Assembly: GCF_000384035.1 (NCBI RefSeq)
Contig: NZ_KB913024.1
Coordinates: forward strand, 2,608,433 to 2,672,432
Reading direction: 5' to 3'
Origin: Actinopolyspora mortivallis DSM 44261
GTDB lineage: Bacteria; Actinomycetota; Actinomycetes; Mycobacteriales; Pseudonocardiaceae
DNA length: 64,000 bases
This document shows positions 54,198 to 64,000 of the stretch, in pieces (positions within the stretch are counted from its first letter, which is position 1; each line of letters begins with the position of its first letter). The notes beneath the pieces were generated by a model. That model was not told the origin of the DNA. It saw nothing but the letters and a program-made list of their open reading frames with translations, and ran no database searches. The position numbers were made by a program, and so were the translations under genes.

Positions 54198-54677
54198 TCA
54201 CCCGCCGGGTTCGTCGTCGGCGCACACCGCCCGGAACACCCGCTCACCGGAAGCTCCGGTGGCGGTGCGCAGCACCGTGCCGATCCGGCGGTAGGTTTTC
54301 GGGTCGTGCTCGGCCAGCACGCGGTGACGCGACCACACCAGCACGTGCTCCCCCGGCGGCAGCCAACACAGGTCGATCAGACAGTCGTACAGTGCGTCCA
54401 GGTTCCGCCCCGCCCACTCGGGGAAGGACAGTGTCGCCGCCACGGCGTCCAGCATGGCCCTCTTGCCGAACACCTCACCGCCGTCGAGCACGTGTGGGAA
54501 AGCTCCCGAAGCCCGGGCCCGGCGCACCGCCTCACCGGTGGTGGCGAACACGGGCAACGGAGCGGATTCGACCACCTCGACGTCCCTTCTCGAACCCCGT
54601 CTCGGAAACCCCACCGGACTCATCGTCAGTCGCCCACGATTCGCGCTCCGCACCGAAACCGCCGTCTCGCCGCTCAC
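54198..54677 (-). CDS. barstar-family protein (barnase-inhibitor fold)
   Basis: A protein of up to 159 residues. The barstar core is FPHVLDGGEVFGKRAMLDAVAATLSFPEWAGRNLDALYDCLIDL, followed by LPPGEHVLVWSRHRVL. The GTG at 54677 overlaps the stop of a 30-residue membrane ORF (GTGTGA), so coupled translation is plausible; an ATG at 54623 is an alternative start closer to the domain. Barstars bind and block RNases, but no barnase-type gene is adjacent. Confidence 0.8.
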   Translation of the reverse strand: MSGETAVSVRSANRGRLTMSPVGFPRRGSRRDVEVVESAPLPVFATTGEAVRRARASGAFPHVLDGGEVFGKRAMLDAVAATLSFPEWAGRNLDALYDCLIDLCWLPPGEHVLVWSRHRVLAEHDPKTYRRIGTVLRTATGASGERVFRAVCADDEPGG

Positions 54678-54766
54678 ACGAGGTCCACGTGCTCGGCGAG
54701 CCACCCGAAGACCACCAGGGCGAGCATCACCAGCAACACGAACGTGACGCGGCCTCGCGAACTCAC
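54674..54766 (-). CDS. 30-residue single-helix membrane microprotein
   Basis: Starts GTG at 54766 with GGGGGAGG about 5 bases upstream and ends TGA overlapping the barstar-like GTG. The sequence is one hydrophobic helix (VTFVLLVMLALVVFGWLA) followed by EHVDLV. It lies between a larger membrane protein and the barstar gene on the same strand. Confidence 0.55.
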   Translation of the reverse strand: MSSRGRVTFVLLVMLALVVFGWLAEHVDLV

Positions 54767-54805
54767 CCGCGCCTCCCCCGGAACTCTCCGGCGGGGGACG
54801 CCGCA

Positions 54806-55072
54806 CTACTCCGCTTCGACACGTCGCCCCTTCACGATAAGGCCCGTGCCGGTTCGCACGCGAACACGCCGCCGCCCCACACGCACCGGAGGGTCGGCCT
54901 CGCGTGTCCTCGTCAACCTGGCCACGAGTTCGTCCACCCCACGGTCGAGGCCCCGAGCCACGAGCCAGCACAGGGGGATGAGCACGGCCAGCACCAGCGT
55001 CACCTGGAACGGGTAGGGCAGCATCACCAGCCACGACTCGATCCCGTCCCACACCGCGACCACTCCGCCCAT
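54806..55072 (-). CDS. small membrane protein with basic C-terminus
   Basis: An 88-residue protein with one or two hydrophobic helices (VVAVWDGIESWLVMLPYPFQ, VTLVLAVLIPLCWLVARGLD) and a Arg-rich tail (VRVGRRRVRVRTGTG). The start ATG at 55072 has no strong ribosome site, so the exact start is uncertain. It is probably in one operon with the microprotein and barstar-like gene. Confidence 0.55.
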   Translation of the reverse strand: MGGVVAVWDGIESWLVMLPYPFQVTLVLAVLIPLCWLVARGLDRGVDELVARLTRTREADPPVRVGRRRVRVRTGTGLIVKGRRVEAE

Positions 55073-55180
55073 CACGGCAAGCCAGCCTACCCCGCAGGAC
55101 ACCCGCCTGCGCGACGGGCGTCCCGGAGGCCACGGCGTCTCCCGGCGGGCACCGCAGCGGAGAGAGCACCAGGGTCGGGC

Positions 55181-56089
55181 TCAGCCCCGCTGCTCCGTGC
55201 CCACCTCCCCGGAGTGGCGCCTGATGGAGTCGATCACGGCGCTGAAGTCGTAGCCGCCACCGCCCTCCTCGTTGAAGCGTTCGTAGATCCGCGCGGCCAG
55301 CCGGGCCAGTTCCGTGTCCGCGCCACTGCGGTCCGCGGCCGAGACCGCCAGCCCCAGGTCCTTGAGCATCAGGGAGGCGGCGAAACCGGGCTCGTAGTCG
55401 TGGTTGGCCCGGCTGGTCTCCACCATGTCCGGAACGGGACAGTTGGTGGTCAGCGACCAGCACTGGCCGGTGGACACCGAAGCGACGTCGTACAGCGCCC
55501 GGTGGGACAGCCCGAGTCGCTCGCCGAGCACGAAGGCCTCGGCCACCCCGAGCATCGAGGTCGCCAGCATGAGGTTGTTGCACATCTTGGTGACCTGCCC
55601 GTTGCCCGCACCGCCGCAGTGGATCACCTTGCGGGCCATCGGTTCGAGGAAGTCCCGCGCGGCCAGGTAGGCCCGCTCGGTTCCCCCCACCATGAAGGTC
55701 AGCGTCCCCGCCTCCGCTCCGGCGGTGCCGCCGGAGACCGGCGCGTCCACGGAGTCCAGACCGGCCTCCTCGGCCAGCTCGTGCGCCCGTCGCGCGTCGG
55801 CGACGTCCACCGTCGAGGAGTCGATCAGCAGTGTCCCGGGTGAGACGGCCGCGAGGATCCGGTCGTAGCACTCCAGCAGGTGTTGACCCCCCGGCAGCAT
55901 GGTGACCACGGCATCGACCCCTTCCACCGCCTCGACCGCCGAAGCGGCGACCGTCACCCCGTGTTCGGCGGCCCGCCGCGTCGCCTCGGACGCGAGGTCG
56001 AAGCCCCGTACGGTGTGTCCGGCTTTGACCAGGTTCGCCGACATCGGGCCTCCCATGTGTCCCAGCCCGATGAATCCGATGACAGCCAT
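55181..56089 (-). CDS. mmsB: 3-hydroxyisobutyrate dehydrogenase
   Basis: A 302-residue NAD-dependent dehydrogenase that makes methylmalonate semialdehyde in valine breakdown. The NAD fold is VIGFIGLGHMGGPMSANLVKAGH, the substrate motif is DAPVSGGTAGAEAGTLTFMVGG, and the catalytic Lys is in GNGQVTKMCNNLML. Last gene of the operon. Confidence 0.95.
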   Translation of the reverse strand: MAVIGFIGLGHMGGPMSANLVKAGHTVRGFDLASEATRRAAEHGVTVAASAVEAVEGVDAVVTMLPGGQHLLECYDRILAAVSPGTLLIDSSTVDVADARRAHELAEEAGLDSVDAPVSGGTAGAEAGTLTFMVGGTERAYLAARDFLEPMARKVIHCGGAGNGQVTKMCNNLMLATSMLGVAEAFVLGERLGLSHRALYDVASVSTGQCWSLTTNCPVPDMVETSRANHDYEPGFAASLMLKDLGLAVSAADRSGADTELARLAARIYERFNEEGGGGYDFSAVIDSIRRHSGEVGTEQRG

Positions 56090-56142
56090 GGCCGATCCAC
56101 CTTTCTCGTGATCCGACAGTTCCTGCGGCCGGGGGCTCGGGC

Positions 56143-57201
56143 TCAGGTGGGGAGCACGAGGTCCCCACCGGCCGGACGTTCGAAAAAGGCGGCGACCCGC
56201 TCCTCGTCGACCTCCGCCAGGGTGGCCGGTGACCAGGAGGGATTACGGTCCTTGTCCACCACCGTCGCGCGCACCCCCTCCATGAAGTCGCCGCGGTGGA
56301 CGCACCCCAGCGACACGCGGTACTCCTGCTCCAGCGCCCGTTCCAGGGAGTCGAGCTCCCGGGCGCCGCGCAGCTCCCGCAACGTGACCTTCAACGAGGT
56401 GGGGGACTTCGTGGCGATCGTGCTCGCGGCCCGCTGGGCCTCCTCCTCGGGTCGGGAACGCAACCCTTCCAGGATCTCCTCGACCGAGTCCCGGGCGTAG
56501 ACCTCGTCGATCCAGGCGGCGGCCCGCCCCAGCTCGGAACGCGGCGGCGTGGTGGAGTACTTCTCCAGGCAGGCGTCGACCTCACCGGAGGTGAGCGCGG
56601 TGACGAGGTCGTCCAGGTCCGTACCGGGCACGTAGTGGTCGGCCAGGCCGCAGTGCAGCGCGTCGGCCCCGCTCACCGGCTCCCCGGTCAGCGCCAGGTG
56701 CGTGCCCAGCTCACCGGGGGCGCGGGAGAGCAGGTAGGTTCCCCCCACGTCGGGGGCGAAACCGATTCCCACCTCGGGCATCCCCACCTTGGACCGCTCG
56801 GTGACCACCCGGTGCGAACCGTGTGCCGAGATCCCGACGCCACCGCCCATGCAGATGCCGTCCATGATCCCCACGACCGGCTTGGGGTAGCGGGCCAACG
56901 CGGCGTTCATCCGGTACTCGGCGGCCCAGAACGTCTCGGTGAGGTCGACCCGTCCGGCCCTGACCGCGTCGTACATGGCACGGATGTCGCCGCCCGCGCA
57001 CAGGCCGCGTTCCCCGGCCCCCTCGACGAGCACGGCACGCACCCGGTCGTCGGTGCGCCACTGCTCCAGCGCGGACGTGACCGCCCGCACCATGTCGAAG
57101 GTCAACGAGTTCAGGGCCTTCGGCCGGTTGAGCGTGATCCGCCCCAACGCGCCCTGTACCTCGAACAGCACCTGCTGCTCGGCGTTCTCCTGGGTGGTCA
57201 T
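56143..57201 (-). CDS. 3-hydroxyisobutyryl-CoA hydrolase/enoyl-CoA hydratase
   Basis: A 352-residue crotonase-fold protein of HIBCH length. Motifs are LCAGGDIRAMYDAVRAG (oxyanion hole), GIMDGICMGGGVGIS, and MPEVGIGFAPDVGGTYLLSR with catalytic Glu and Asp. The start overlaps the acyl-CoA dehydrogenase stop by 4 bp. Role: release of 3-hydroxyisobutyrate in valine degradation. Confidence 0.92.
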   Translation of the reverse strand: MTTQENAEQQVLFEVQGALGRITLNRPKALNSLTFDMVRAVTSALEQWRTDDRVRAVLVEGAGERGLCAGGDIRAMYDAVRAGRVDLTETFWAAEYRMNAALARYPKPVVGIMDGICMGGGVGISAHGSHRVVTERSKVGMPEVGIGFAPDVGGTYLLSRAPGELGTHLALTGEPVSGADALHCGLADHYVPGTDLDDLVTALTSGEVDACLEKYSTTPPRSELGRAAAWIDEVYARDSVEEILEGLRSRPEEEAQRAASTIATKSPTSLKVTLRELRGARELDSLERALEQEYRVSLGCVHRGDFMEGVRATVVDKDRNPSWSPATLAEVDEERVAAFFERPAGGDLVLPT

Positions 57202-58379
57202 GAGTCAGACTCCAACAGTCCACGGGAAATGATCAAACGCATGATCTCGTTCGTGCCTTCCAGGATCTGGTGTACCCGGAGGTCACGCACGATCTTCTCC
57301 AGTCCGTACTCGGAAAGGTATCCGTAACCCCCGTGGATCTGAAGAGCCTCGTTGGCCACGCGGAAACCGCTGTCGGTGGCGAGGCGTTTCGCCATGGCGC
57401 ACAGCCGCGTGGCCTCCGGGTCACGGGCGTCGAGCGCGGCCGCGGCCCGCCACAGCAGGGTGCGGGCGGCCTCCAGCTCGGTGGCCATGTCGGCGAGCTT
57501 GAAACGCACGGCCTGGAAGTCGCCGATGCGGGAGCCGAAGGCGTGCCGCTGTTCGGCGTAGGTGGTGCTGAGTTCCAGGGCGGAACGCGCCCCGCCCAGG
57601 GAGCACGCTCCGATGTTGAGTCGTCCTCCGTCCAGTCCGGACATGGCGATCCGGAAACCGTCGCCCTCCTCCCCGAGCCGGTTGCCCACGGGAACCCGCG
57701 CGTCGGTGAAGACGACCTGCCGGGTGGGCTGGGCGTTCCAGCCCATCTTCCGCTCCTCCGGCCCGAACGAGATCCCCTCGGTCTCGCCGTCGACCACCAG
57801 CGTGGAGATGCCCCTCGGGCCGGGCTCGCCGGTGCGCACCATCACCACGTAGACGCCCGCGTAGCCACTTCCGGAGATGAACTGCTTGACGCCGTTGACC
57901 ACGTAGTGGTCGCCGTCGCGCACCGCCCTGGTGCGCAGCGCGGCCGCGTCGGAGCCCGCCTCGGGCTCGGTGAGACAGTAACTGCCCAGTCGTCGCATGG
58001 AGCACATCCGCGGCAGCCAGGCGGCGCGCTGCTCGTGGTCGCCGTAGGCGTCGATCATCCAGGCGGCCATGTTGTGTATCGAGACGTAGGCCGCGATGGT
58101 GGGACAGCCGGTGGCCAGTTCCTCGAAGACGAGCGCGGCGTCGAAGCGGCTGAGCCCGCTGCCCCCGTACTGCTCGTCGACGTAGACACCTCCCATGCCG
58201 AGATCGCCCGCCTCCCCGAGCACGTCCACGGGAAAGTGCTTGTCGCGGTCCCACTCCTGCGCGTGGGGGGCGATACGTTCGGCCGCGAACTCACCGGCGG
58301 TCTCCTTGATCGCACGCTGGTCCTCCGTGAGGGCGAACGGGGACCGCGGCGATGCTGTCGCTGCGACGGAAGCGGTCAC
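57198..58379 (-). CDS. acyl-CoA dehydrogenase (isobutyryl-CoA type by context)
   Basis: A 393-residue FAD enzyme. Segments are YCLTEPEAGSDAAALRTRA, GNRLGEEGDGFRIAMSGLDGGRLNIGA and HQILEGTNEIMRLIISRGLL, with the catalytic Glu in the last. GTG at 58379 has AGGAG 6 bases upstream; the frame is open further up in shadow sequence. Operon position between mmsA and the hydrolase suggests isobutyryl-CoA as substrate. Confidence 0.92.
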   Translation of the reverse strand: MTASVAATASPRSPFALTEDQRAIKETAGEFAAERIAPHAQEWDRDKHFPVDVLGEAGDLGMGGVYVDEQYGGSGLSRFDAALVFEELATGCPTIAAYVSIHNMAAWMIDAYGDHEQRAAWLPRMCSMRRLGSYCLTEPEAGSDAAALRTRAVRDGDHYVVNGVKQFISGSGYAGVYVVMVRTGEPGPRGISTLVVDGETEGISFGPEERKMGWNAQPTRQVVFTDARVPVGNRLGEEGDGFRIAMSGLDGGRLNIGACSLGGARSALELSTTYAEQRHAFGSRIGDFQAVRFKLADMATELEAARTLLWRAAAALDARDPEATRLCAMAKRLATDSGFRVANEALQIHGGYGYLSEYGLEKIVRDLRVHQILEGTNEIMRLIISRGLLESDS

Positions 58380-58549
58380 TGGGAACTCCTGCTCGGTCGT
58401 GACGTCGGATCGCGACGTCGTTTCCTCGCTGTCGACCTGTCGTCCCGCCACGGGTGCCCCGTGATCGCGCGACGGGATCGCCGACGCCGCTCCCACGGGG
58501 CCCTTCCCGGCACTCGGAACACCGTCGGTGTTCGCGGCCGGTCGCGGGG

Positions 58550-60049
58550 TCAGTGCATCGTCGGGATGGTGAAGCTGGCGTCCTCCTTGCGCCCGGAGGG
58601 CCAGCGCGAGGTCACGGTCTTGGTTCTGGTGTAGAACCGGATGGAGTCCGGGCCGTGCTGGTTGAGGTCCCCGAAGCCGGAACGTTTCCACCCGCCGAAG
58701 GTGTGGTAGGCGATCGGGACCGGGATGGGGACGTTGACACCGACCATTCCGGTGTTGACCCTGCTGGCGAACTCCCGTGCCGAGTCGCCGTCCCTGGTGA
58801 ATATCGCGACTCCGTTGCCGTACTCGTGTTCGCTGGGCAGGCGCAGCGCCTCCTCGTAGTCGGCCGCGCGCACCACCGACAGCACCGGCCCGAAGATCTC
58901 CTCGCGGTATATCCGCATCTCGGGGGTGACGTTGTCGAACAGCGAGGCACCGAGGAAGAACCCGTCCTCGTGGCCCGGCATCCGGAACCCGCGACCGTCG
59001 ACCAGCAGGTCCGCGCCTTCGGCGACCCCGAGGGCGATGTAGTCCTCGACCCGCTTCCTGGCCTGCTCGGTCACCAGCGGTCCGAAGTCGGCGGACTCGT
59101 CGAAGCTGGTTCCCGTCCGCAGTCGGCGGACCCGCTCGGTCAGTTTCTCCACGAGTGCCTCGGCGGTGGGCTGTCCGACCGGCACGGCCGCCGAGATGGC
59201 CATGCAGCGTTCGCCGGCGGAACCGTACCCCGCTCCCACCAGCGCCTCCACCGCCTGGTCCAGGTCGGCGTCCGGCATGATGATCATGTGGTTCTTGGCG
59301 CCGCCGAAGCACTGCGCGCGTTTGCCGTGGGCCGCTGCCGTGGAGTAGATGTACTCGGCGATGTCGGAGGAGCCGACGAAGCCGACGGCGGCCACCTCCC
59401 GGTGCAGCAGCAGGGAGTCCACGGCCGTCTTGCCGCCGTTGACGACGTTGAACACGCCGGGTGGCAGTCCGGCCTCGACGAACAGCTCGGCCAGCCGCAG
59501 CGGCACCGAGGGGTCCCTTTCGGAGGGTTTGAGCACGAAGGAGTTTCCGCAGGCGATCGCGGGGGCTGCTTTCCACAGCGGAATCATCGCTGGGAAGTTG
59601 AAGGGGGTGATTCCCGCAGCCACACCGAGTGGCTGACGCATCGAGTACACGTCGATGCCCGCACCGGCTCCCTCGGTGTACTCCCCCTTGAGCAGGTGGG
59701 GGATCCCGGTGGCGAACTCGACCACCTCCAGACCCCGCTGGACGTCCCCCTTGGCGTCCGGGACCGTCTTGCCGTGCTCGGAGGCCAGCAGCCGGGCCAA
59801 CGAGTCCATCTCCTCGTTACACAGTTCGAGGAACCTCATCAGCACCCTGGCGCGCCGTTGGGGGTTCCAGCTCGCCCACGTGCGCTGTGCCTCGGCCGCG
59901 TCCCGCACGGCGGAGTCCACCTCCTCGGCCGAGGCGAGCGGCACTCTGGCCTGCACCGTGCCCGTGTTCGGGTCGAAGACGTCGTCGTAGGCCCCCGAGG
60001 TGCCCGCGACACGTTCGCCTCCGATGAAGTGCTCCAGCTCGTCGGTCAT
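58550..60049 (-). CDS. mmsA: methylmalonate-semialdehyde dehydrogenase (CoA-acylating)
   Basis: A 499-residue aldehyde dehydrogenase. The catalytic Cys is in YGSAGERCMAISAAV; VGFVGSSDIAEYIYSTAAAHGKRAQCFGGAKNHMIIMPDADL is the MmsA signature. It yields propionyl-CoA in valine and myo-inositol breakdown. The ATG at 60049 gives family length. First gene of the operon, with a RamB-like motif about 50 bases upstream. Confidence 0.95.
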   Translation of the reverse strand: MTDELEHFIGGERVAGTSGAYDDVFDPNTGTVQARVPLASAEEVDSAVRDAAEAQRTWASWNPQRRARVLMRFLELCNEEMDSLARLLASEHGKTVPDAKGDVQRGLEVVEFATGIPHLLKGEYTEGAGAGIDVYSMRQPLGVAAGITPFNFPAMIPLWKAAPAIACGNSFVLKPSERDPSVPLRLAELFVEAGLPPGVFNVVNGGKTAVDSLLLHREVAAVGFVGSSDIAEYIYSTAAAHGKRAQCFGGAKNHMIIMPDADLDQAVEALVGAGYGSAGERCMAISAAVPVGQPTAEALVEKLTERVRRLRTGTSFDESADFGPLVTEQARKRVEDYIALGVAEGADLLVDGRGFRMPGHEDGFFLGASLFDNVTPEMRIYREEIFGPVLSVVRAADYEEALRLPSEHEYGNGVAIFTRDGDSAREFASRVNTGMVGVNVPIPVPIAYHTFGGWKRSGFGDLNQHGPDSIRFYTRTKTVTSRWPSGRKEDASFTIPTMH

Positions 60050-60100
60050 CTGCCTACGCACCCTTCCCCCGCACCGCTGGGCGGACGCCATAACTAGGAA

Positions 60101-60113
60101 GACAAACTTTTGG
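60101..60113 (-). promoter_or_regulatory. RamB-like site upstream of mmsA
   Basis: GACAAACTTTTGG on the plus strand (minus strand CCAAAAGTTTGTC) contains AAAGTTTG, the first half of the RamB box described in Corynebacterium glutamicum (AAAGTTTGCAAA type). It lies 52-64 bases upstream of the mmsA start and matches the motif at 61963-61975 at 12 of 13 positions. Confidence 0.5.
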
Positions 60114-60297
60114 TGGGCCAATCATTCACCCACTCCACCACACCGCAAAAGGGTGTGCTACATCACAACGCGATCGGGTGAAGAAAAGTTCCGCGCGAGG
60201 AGAGGCGGACGGGACAACGGCGGCAGGCCACCCCGGAAACCGGGCACCGCACGAGCACGACGAACCGTGTGAGCCCTTCCCCAGGCCGTACACAAGC

Positions 60298-60333
60298 GTG
60301 GGCGGGAACCCGCCGATCCGGGTTCCCGCCCAC
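60298..60333 (-). terminator. long hairpin terminator downstream of aceA
   Basis: GTGGGCGGGAACCC (60298-60311) and its perfect complement (60320-60333) form a 14-bp stem with an 8-nt loop. It is about 230 bases past the aceA stop. Confidence 0.65.
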
Positions 60334-60563
60334 TCGCACCATCGCGATCATCACACCCCGCCACAGGGCCGCTGGTGCGTCTGGGTGAACACCCCCGCAG
60401 GAGTGGAGTGCTCACGGTCGTGGGAGCTGGTGTGCACCTCCTTCTTCCGACGGTCGGACCGCGCCGAAACCGGGGATCCCGCGCGGCCCGGCGCATCCGG
60501 GTCCTCGGGACGGCGCCGCGGCCCCGTCCCGCACGACGTTGCGCCCGGTTGCCGACAACCGAC

Positions 60564-61883
<1,320 letters not shown>

Positions 61884-61962
61884 GGTGTGTCCCTTTCGAT
61901 CGCTTGCGGCCTGCTACTGACCAGTATTGGTACCTCACCAAGAAAAAACGAGGAGCTATCAA

Positions 61963-61975
61963 GACAAAATTTTGG
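61963..61975. promoter_or_regulatory. RamB-like palindromic site between aceA and ramB
   Basis: GACAAAATTTTGG contains the palindrome CAAAATTTTG (61965-61974) in the most AT-rich segment of the window. It is placed 25-37 bases before the regulator's ATG and about 80-92 bases before aceA. Confidence 0.55.
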
Positions 61976-61999
61976 ATTTTTTCTGTTACAGTGAAGCTC

Positions 62000-63472
62000 A
62001 TGTCGGAGTTCACGGACGACTCGGAGAAAGAAAGCGGCACGTTCTCCACCGAGCAGGACCTGCTGGTGTTCGGGCAGCGCCTGCGCCACATGCGCAAGGC
62101 GGCCGGACTCACCCTTTCCGAGCTGGGAAAACGCGTCGACCGCGCTCCCTCGCAGCTCTCGCTGCTGGAGAACGGCCACCGCGAGCCCAAGCTCTCGTTA
62201 CTCAGGTCACTCGCCGCGGCACTGGGCAGCTCGGTCGACGAGCTGATGTCCAAGAAACCACCGAACCGTCGGGCCGAGCTGGAGATCGCCGTCGAACAGG
62301 CCCAACTGGACCCGCTCTACCAGCAGCTCGACGTGCCGCCGCTGAAGATCAGCAAACGCGTCCCCACCGAAGTCCTGGAGCACGTGCTCGCGCTCTACGA
62401 GGAACTCCGACGCCGGGAGACCAAACGCGTGGCCACCCCGGAAGAGGCCCGGGCCGCCAACGCGGAACTACGCGCCATGATGCGCGAACACGGAAACTAC
62501 TTCCCCGAGATCGAGAAGTCCGCCGGCCGGATACTCCACCGGGTCGGCTACCACGGTGGGCCGCTCTCCGAGGGACTGATCCAGTCCATCGCCACCCATC
62601 TCGGTTACGGGCTGCGGTTCGTCACCGACCTGCCCCGCTCGGTCCGCTCCGTCACCGACCTGCGGCACAAGCGGATCTTCCTGCGCCGGGAGTCGCTGGG
62701 CATGCACAGCCCCCGCACCATCCTGCTCCAGACCCTGGGGCATCTCACCCTCGGCCACCGCCAGCCCCGCGACTTCGCCGACTTCCTGCGGCAACGCGTG
62801 GAGGCGAACTACTTCGCCGCCGCCGTGCTGATCCCGGAGGCCCCGGCCGTGGAGTACCTGCGGCAGGCCAAGGCGGAACGCGACCTCGCCGTGGAGGACC
62901 TGCGCGACGTCTTCTCCGTGTCCTACGAGATGGCCGCCCACCGTTTCACCAATCTGGCCACCCAGTACCTGGACCTGGTGTGCCACTTCGTCCGCAACGA
63001 CGAAACCGGCATCATCTACAAGGCCTACGCCAACGACGGCCTGGAGTTCCCGGCCGATCCCACCGGAGCGATCGAGGGCCAACGGATGTGCCGGTACTGG
63101 GCGGGCAGGCAGGTGTTCTCCTCACCGGACCGGTACTCCACCTACTACCAGTACACCGACAAACCGGGAGCCACCCACTGGTGCGTCGCCCACGTCGACC
63201 CCAGTCGGGGACGGGACTTCGCCATCACCCTGGGTGTTCCCTACACCGAGTCCCGATGGTTCCGCGGACGGGAGACCACCAACCACTCGAAGTCCGGCTG
63301 TCCGCACGGGGAGTGCTGTCAACGTCCCCCCGCCGAACTCGCCAACCGCTGGCAGGGCATGGTCTGGCCCTCGGCCCGGGCCCACTCCCACGTGCTCTCC
63401 GCGCTGCCCTCGGACACCTTCCCGGGTGTGGACGAGGCCGACGTCTACGCCTTCCTGGAAGCCCACGAGTAG
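62000..63472 (+). CDS. ramB: RamB-like short-chain fatty acyl regulator (XRE/IrrE-like)
   Basis: A 490-residue regulator. The XRE helix-turn-helix is FGQRLRHMRKAAGLTLSELGKRVDRAPSQLSLLENGHREPKLSLLRSLAAALG. The middle has an M78/IrrE-like peptidase-derived domain (TILLQTLGHLTLGHRQPRDF, without the HExxH Glu). The C-terminal part has CPHGECCQRPP-type cysteines. This is the architecture of RamB (Rv0465c), which controls isocitrate lyase in response to acetate or propionate carbon. The ATG at 62000 is preferred; GTG 61991 is in frame. Confidence 0.92.
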   Translation: MSEFTDDSEKESGTFSTEQDLLVFGQRLRHMRKAAGLTLSELGKRVDRAPSQLSLLENGHREPKLSLLRSLAAALGSSVDELMSKKPPNRRAELEIAVEQAQLDPLYQQLDVPPLKISKRVPTEVLEHVLALYEELRRRETKRVATPEEARAANAELRAMMREHGNYFPEIEKSAGRILHRVGYHGGPLSEGLIQSIATHLGYGLRFVTDLPRSVRSVTDLRHKRIFLRRESLGMHSPRTILLQTLGHLTLGHRQPRDFADFLRQRVEANYFAAAVLIPEAPAVEYLRQAKAERDLAVEDLRDVFSVSYEMAAHRFTNLATQYLDLVCHFVRNDETGIIYKAYANDGLEFPADPTGAIEGQRMCRYWAGRQVFSSPDRYSTYYQYTDKPGATHWCVAHVDPSRGRDFAITLGVPYTESRWFRGRETTNHSKSGCPHGECCQRPPAELANRWQGMVWPSARAHSHVLSALPSDTFPGVDEADVYAFLEAHE

Positions 63473-63619
63473 GAAGTCGATCCCGTCGGTGCGTGGGCCG
63501 GAGGGTCTCGCGGTCCAGTGGACACGGTGCGGGCGCTCGACCGCCCCACCACACCACCGCGAGGCCCGCCTCACGTGCCGGTGCGGCTCACGGGCGCGGT
63601 CGCCGCGAAACCCCAGGGG

Positions 63620-64000
<381 letters not shown>

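Larger units (their letters stand above)
60050..60563. other. intergenic region between mmsA and aceA
   Basis: About 510 bases containing the mmsA promoter (with the motif at 60101-60113) and the hairpin at 60298-60333. No supported gene in any frame. Confidence 0.5.

Noticed and set aside
57198..59576. A 792-codon frame joining acyl-CoA dehydrogenase to a long N-terminal extension
   Set aside because: The N-terminal part is an out-of-frame shadow of mmsA (59576-58550 region). The GTG at 58379 with AGGAG marks the true start.

Overview
The window is high-GC actinobacterial chromosome. Codons are strongly GC3-biased, GTG and TTG starts are common, and many genes overlap by 4 bp. Gene order follows the dnaG-dgt, glyS-smtB-zur, uppS-recO-era, ybeY-phoH, dnaJ-hrcA, hemW, sir-cysH and lepA stretch known from Mycobacterium tuberculosis and relatives. 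Acidic proteins, a RamB-type regulator and a type VII secretion-associated domain suggest Pseudonocardiales (for example Actinopolyspora or Saccharopolyspora). That placement is inference; no 16S gene is present.

Layout: 0.3-7.6 kb holds an ECF sigma factor with a membrane partner, an F420-type oxidoreductase, pobA, a 24-residue zinc-ribbon microprotein, and a repeat membrane protein broken by a one-base loss in a poly-G run. 7.6-10.4 kb is a small accessory patch: a frameshifted tyrosine recombinase relic, an orphan 7-repeat CRISPR array, a solitary type I-E-like repeat, a DddA/SCP1.201-like deaminase relic without its catalytic HxE, then tRNA-Met and tRNA-Asn. 10.4-37.2 kb is mainly housekeeping: tam, dnaG, dgt, glyS, smtB-zur, uppS, recO, era, ybeY, phoH, rsmE, dnaJ, hrcA and hemW. 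An ECF41 sigma factor and a serpin sit between dnaG and dgt, and a ClC channel/MarR pair shares one palindromic operator candidate.

37.3-43.3 kb is an assimilatory sulfate-reduction cluster (sir, zinc ribbon, cysH, cysD, cysN, sirohydrochlorin chelatase), preceded by a short leader peptide and an attenuator-like hairpin. 43.4-45.4 kb holds an FkbM methyltransferase and a secreted protein. 45.9-53.3 kb is the most unusual locus: two large genes carry five ADP-ribosylglycohydrolase-like domains in tandem. The first gene is fused to a type VII secretion-associated/SseB-like N-terminus. Two domains keep the metal-binding motifs and three have lost them.

53.4-60.1 kb has an enoyl-CoA hydratase, a barstar-like gene with small membrane ORFs, and a valine-catabolism operon (mmsA, acyl-CoA dehydrogenase, 3-hydroxyisobutyryl-CoA hydrolase, mmsB). 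60.5-63.5 kb has aceA divergent from a RamB-like regulator. A 13-bp motif recurs upstream of mmsA and between aceA and ramB, suggesting shared control. The window ends inside lepA.
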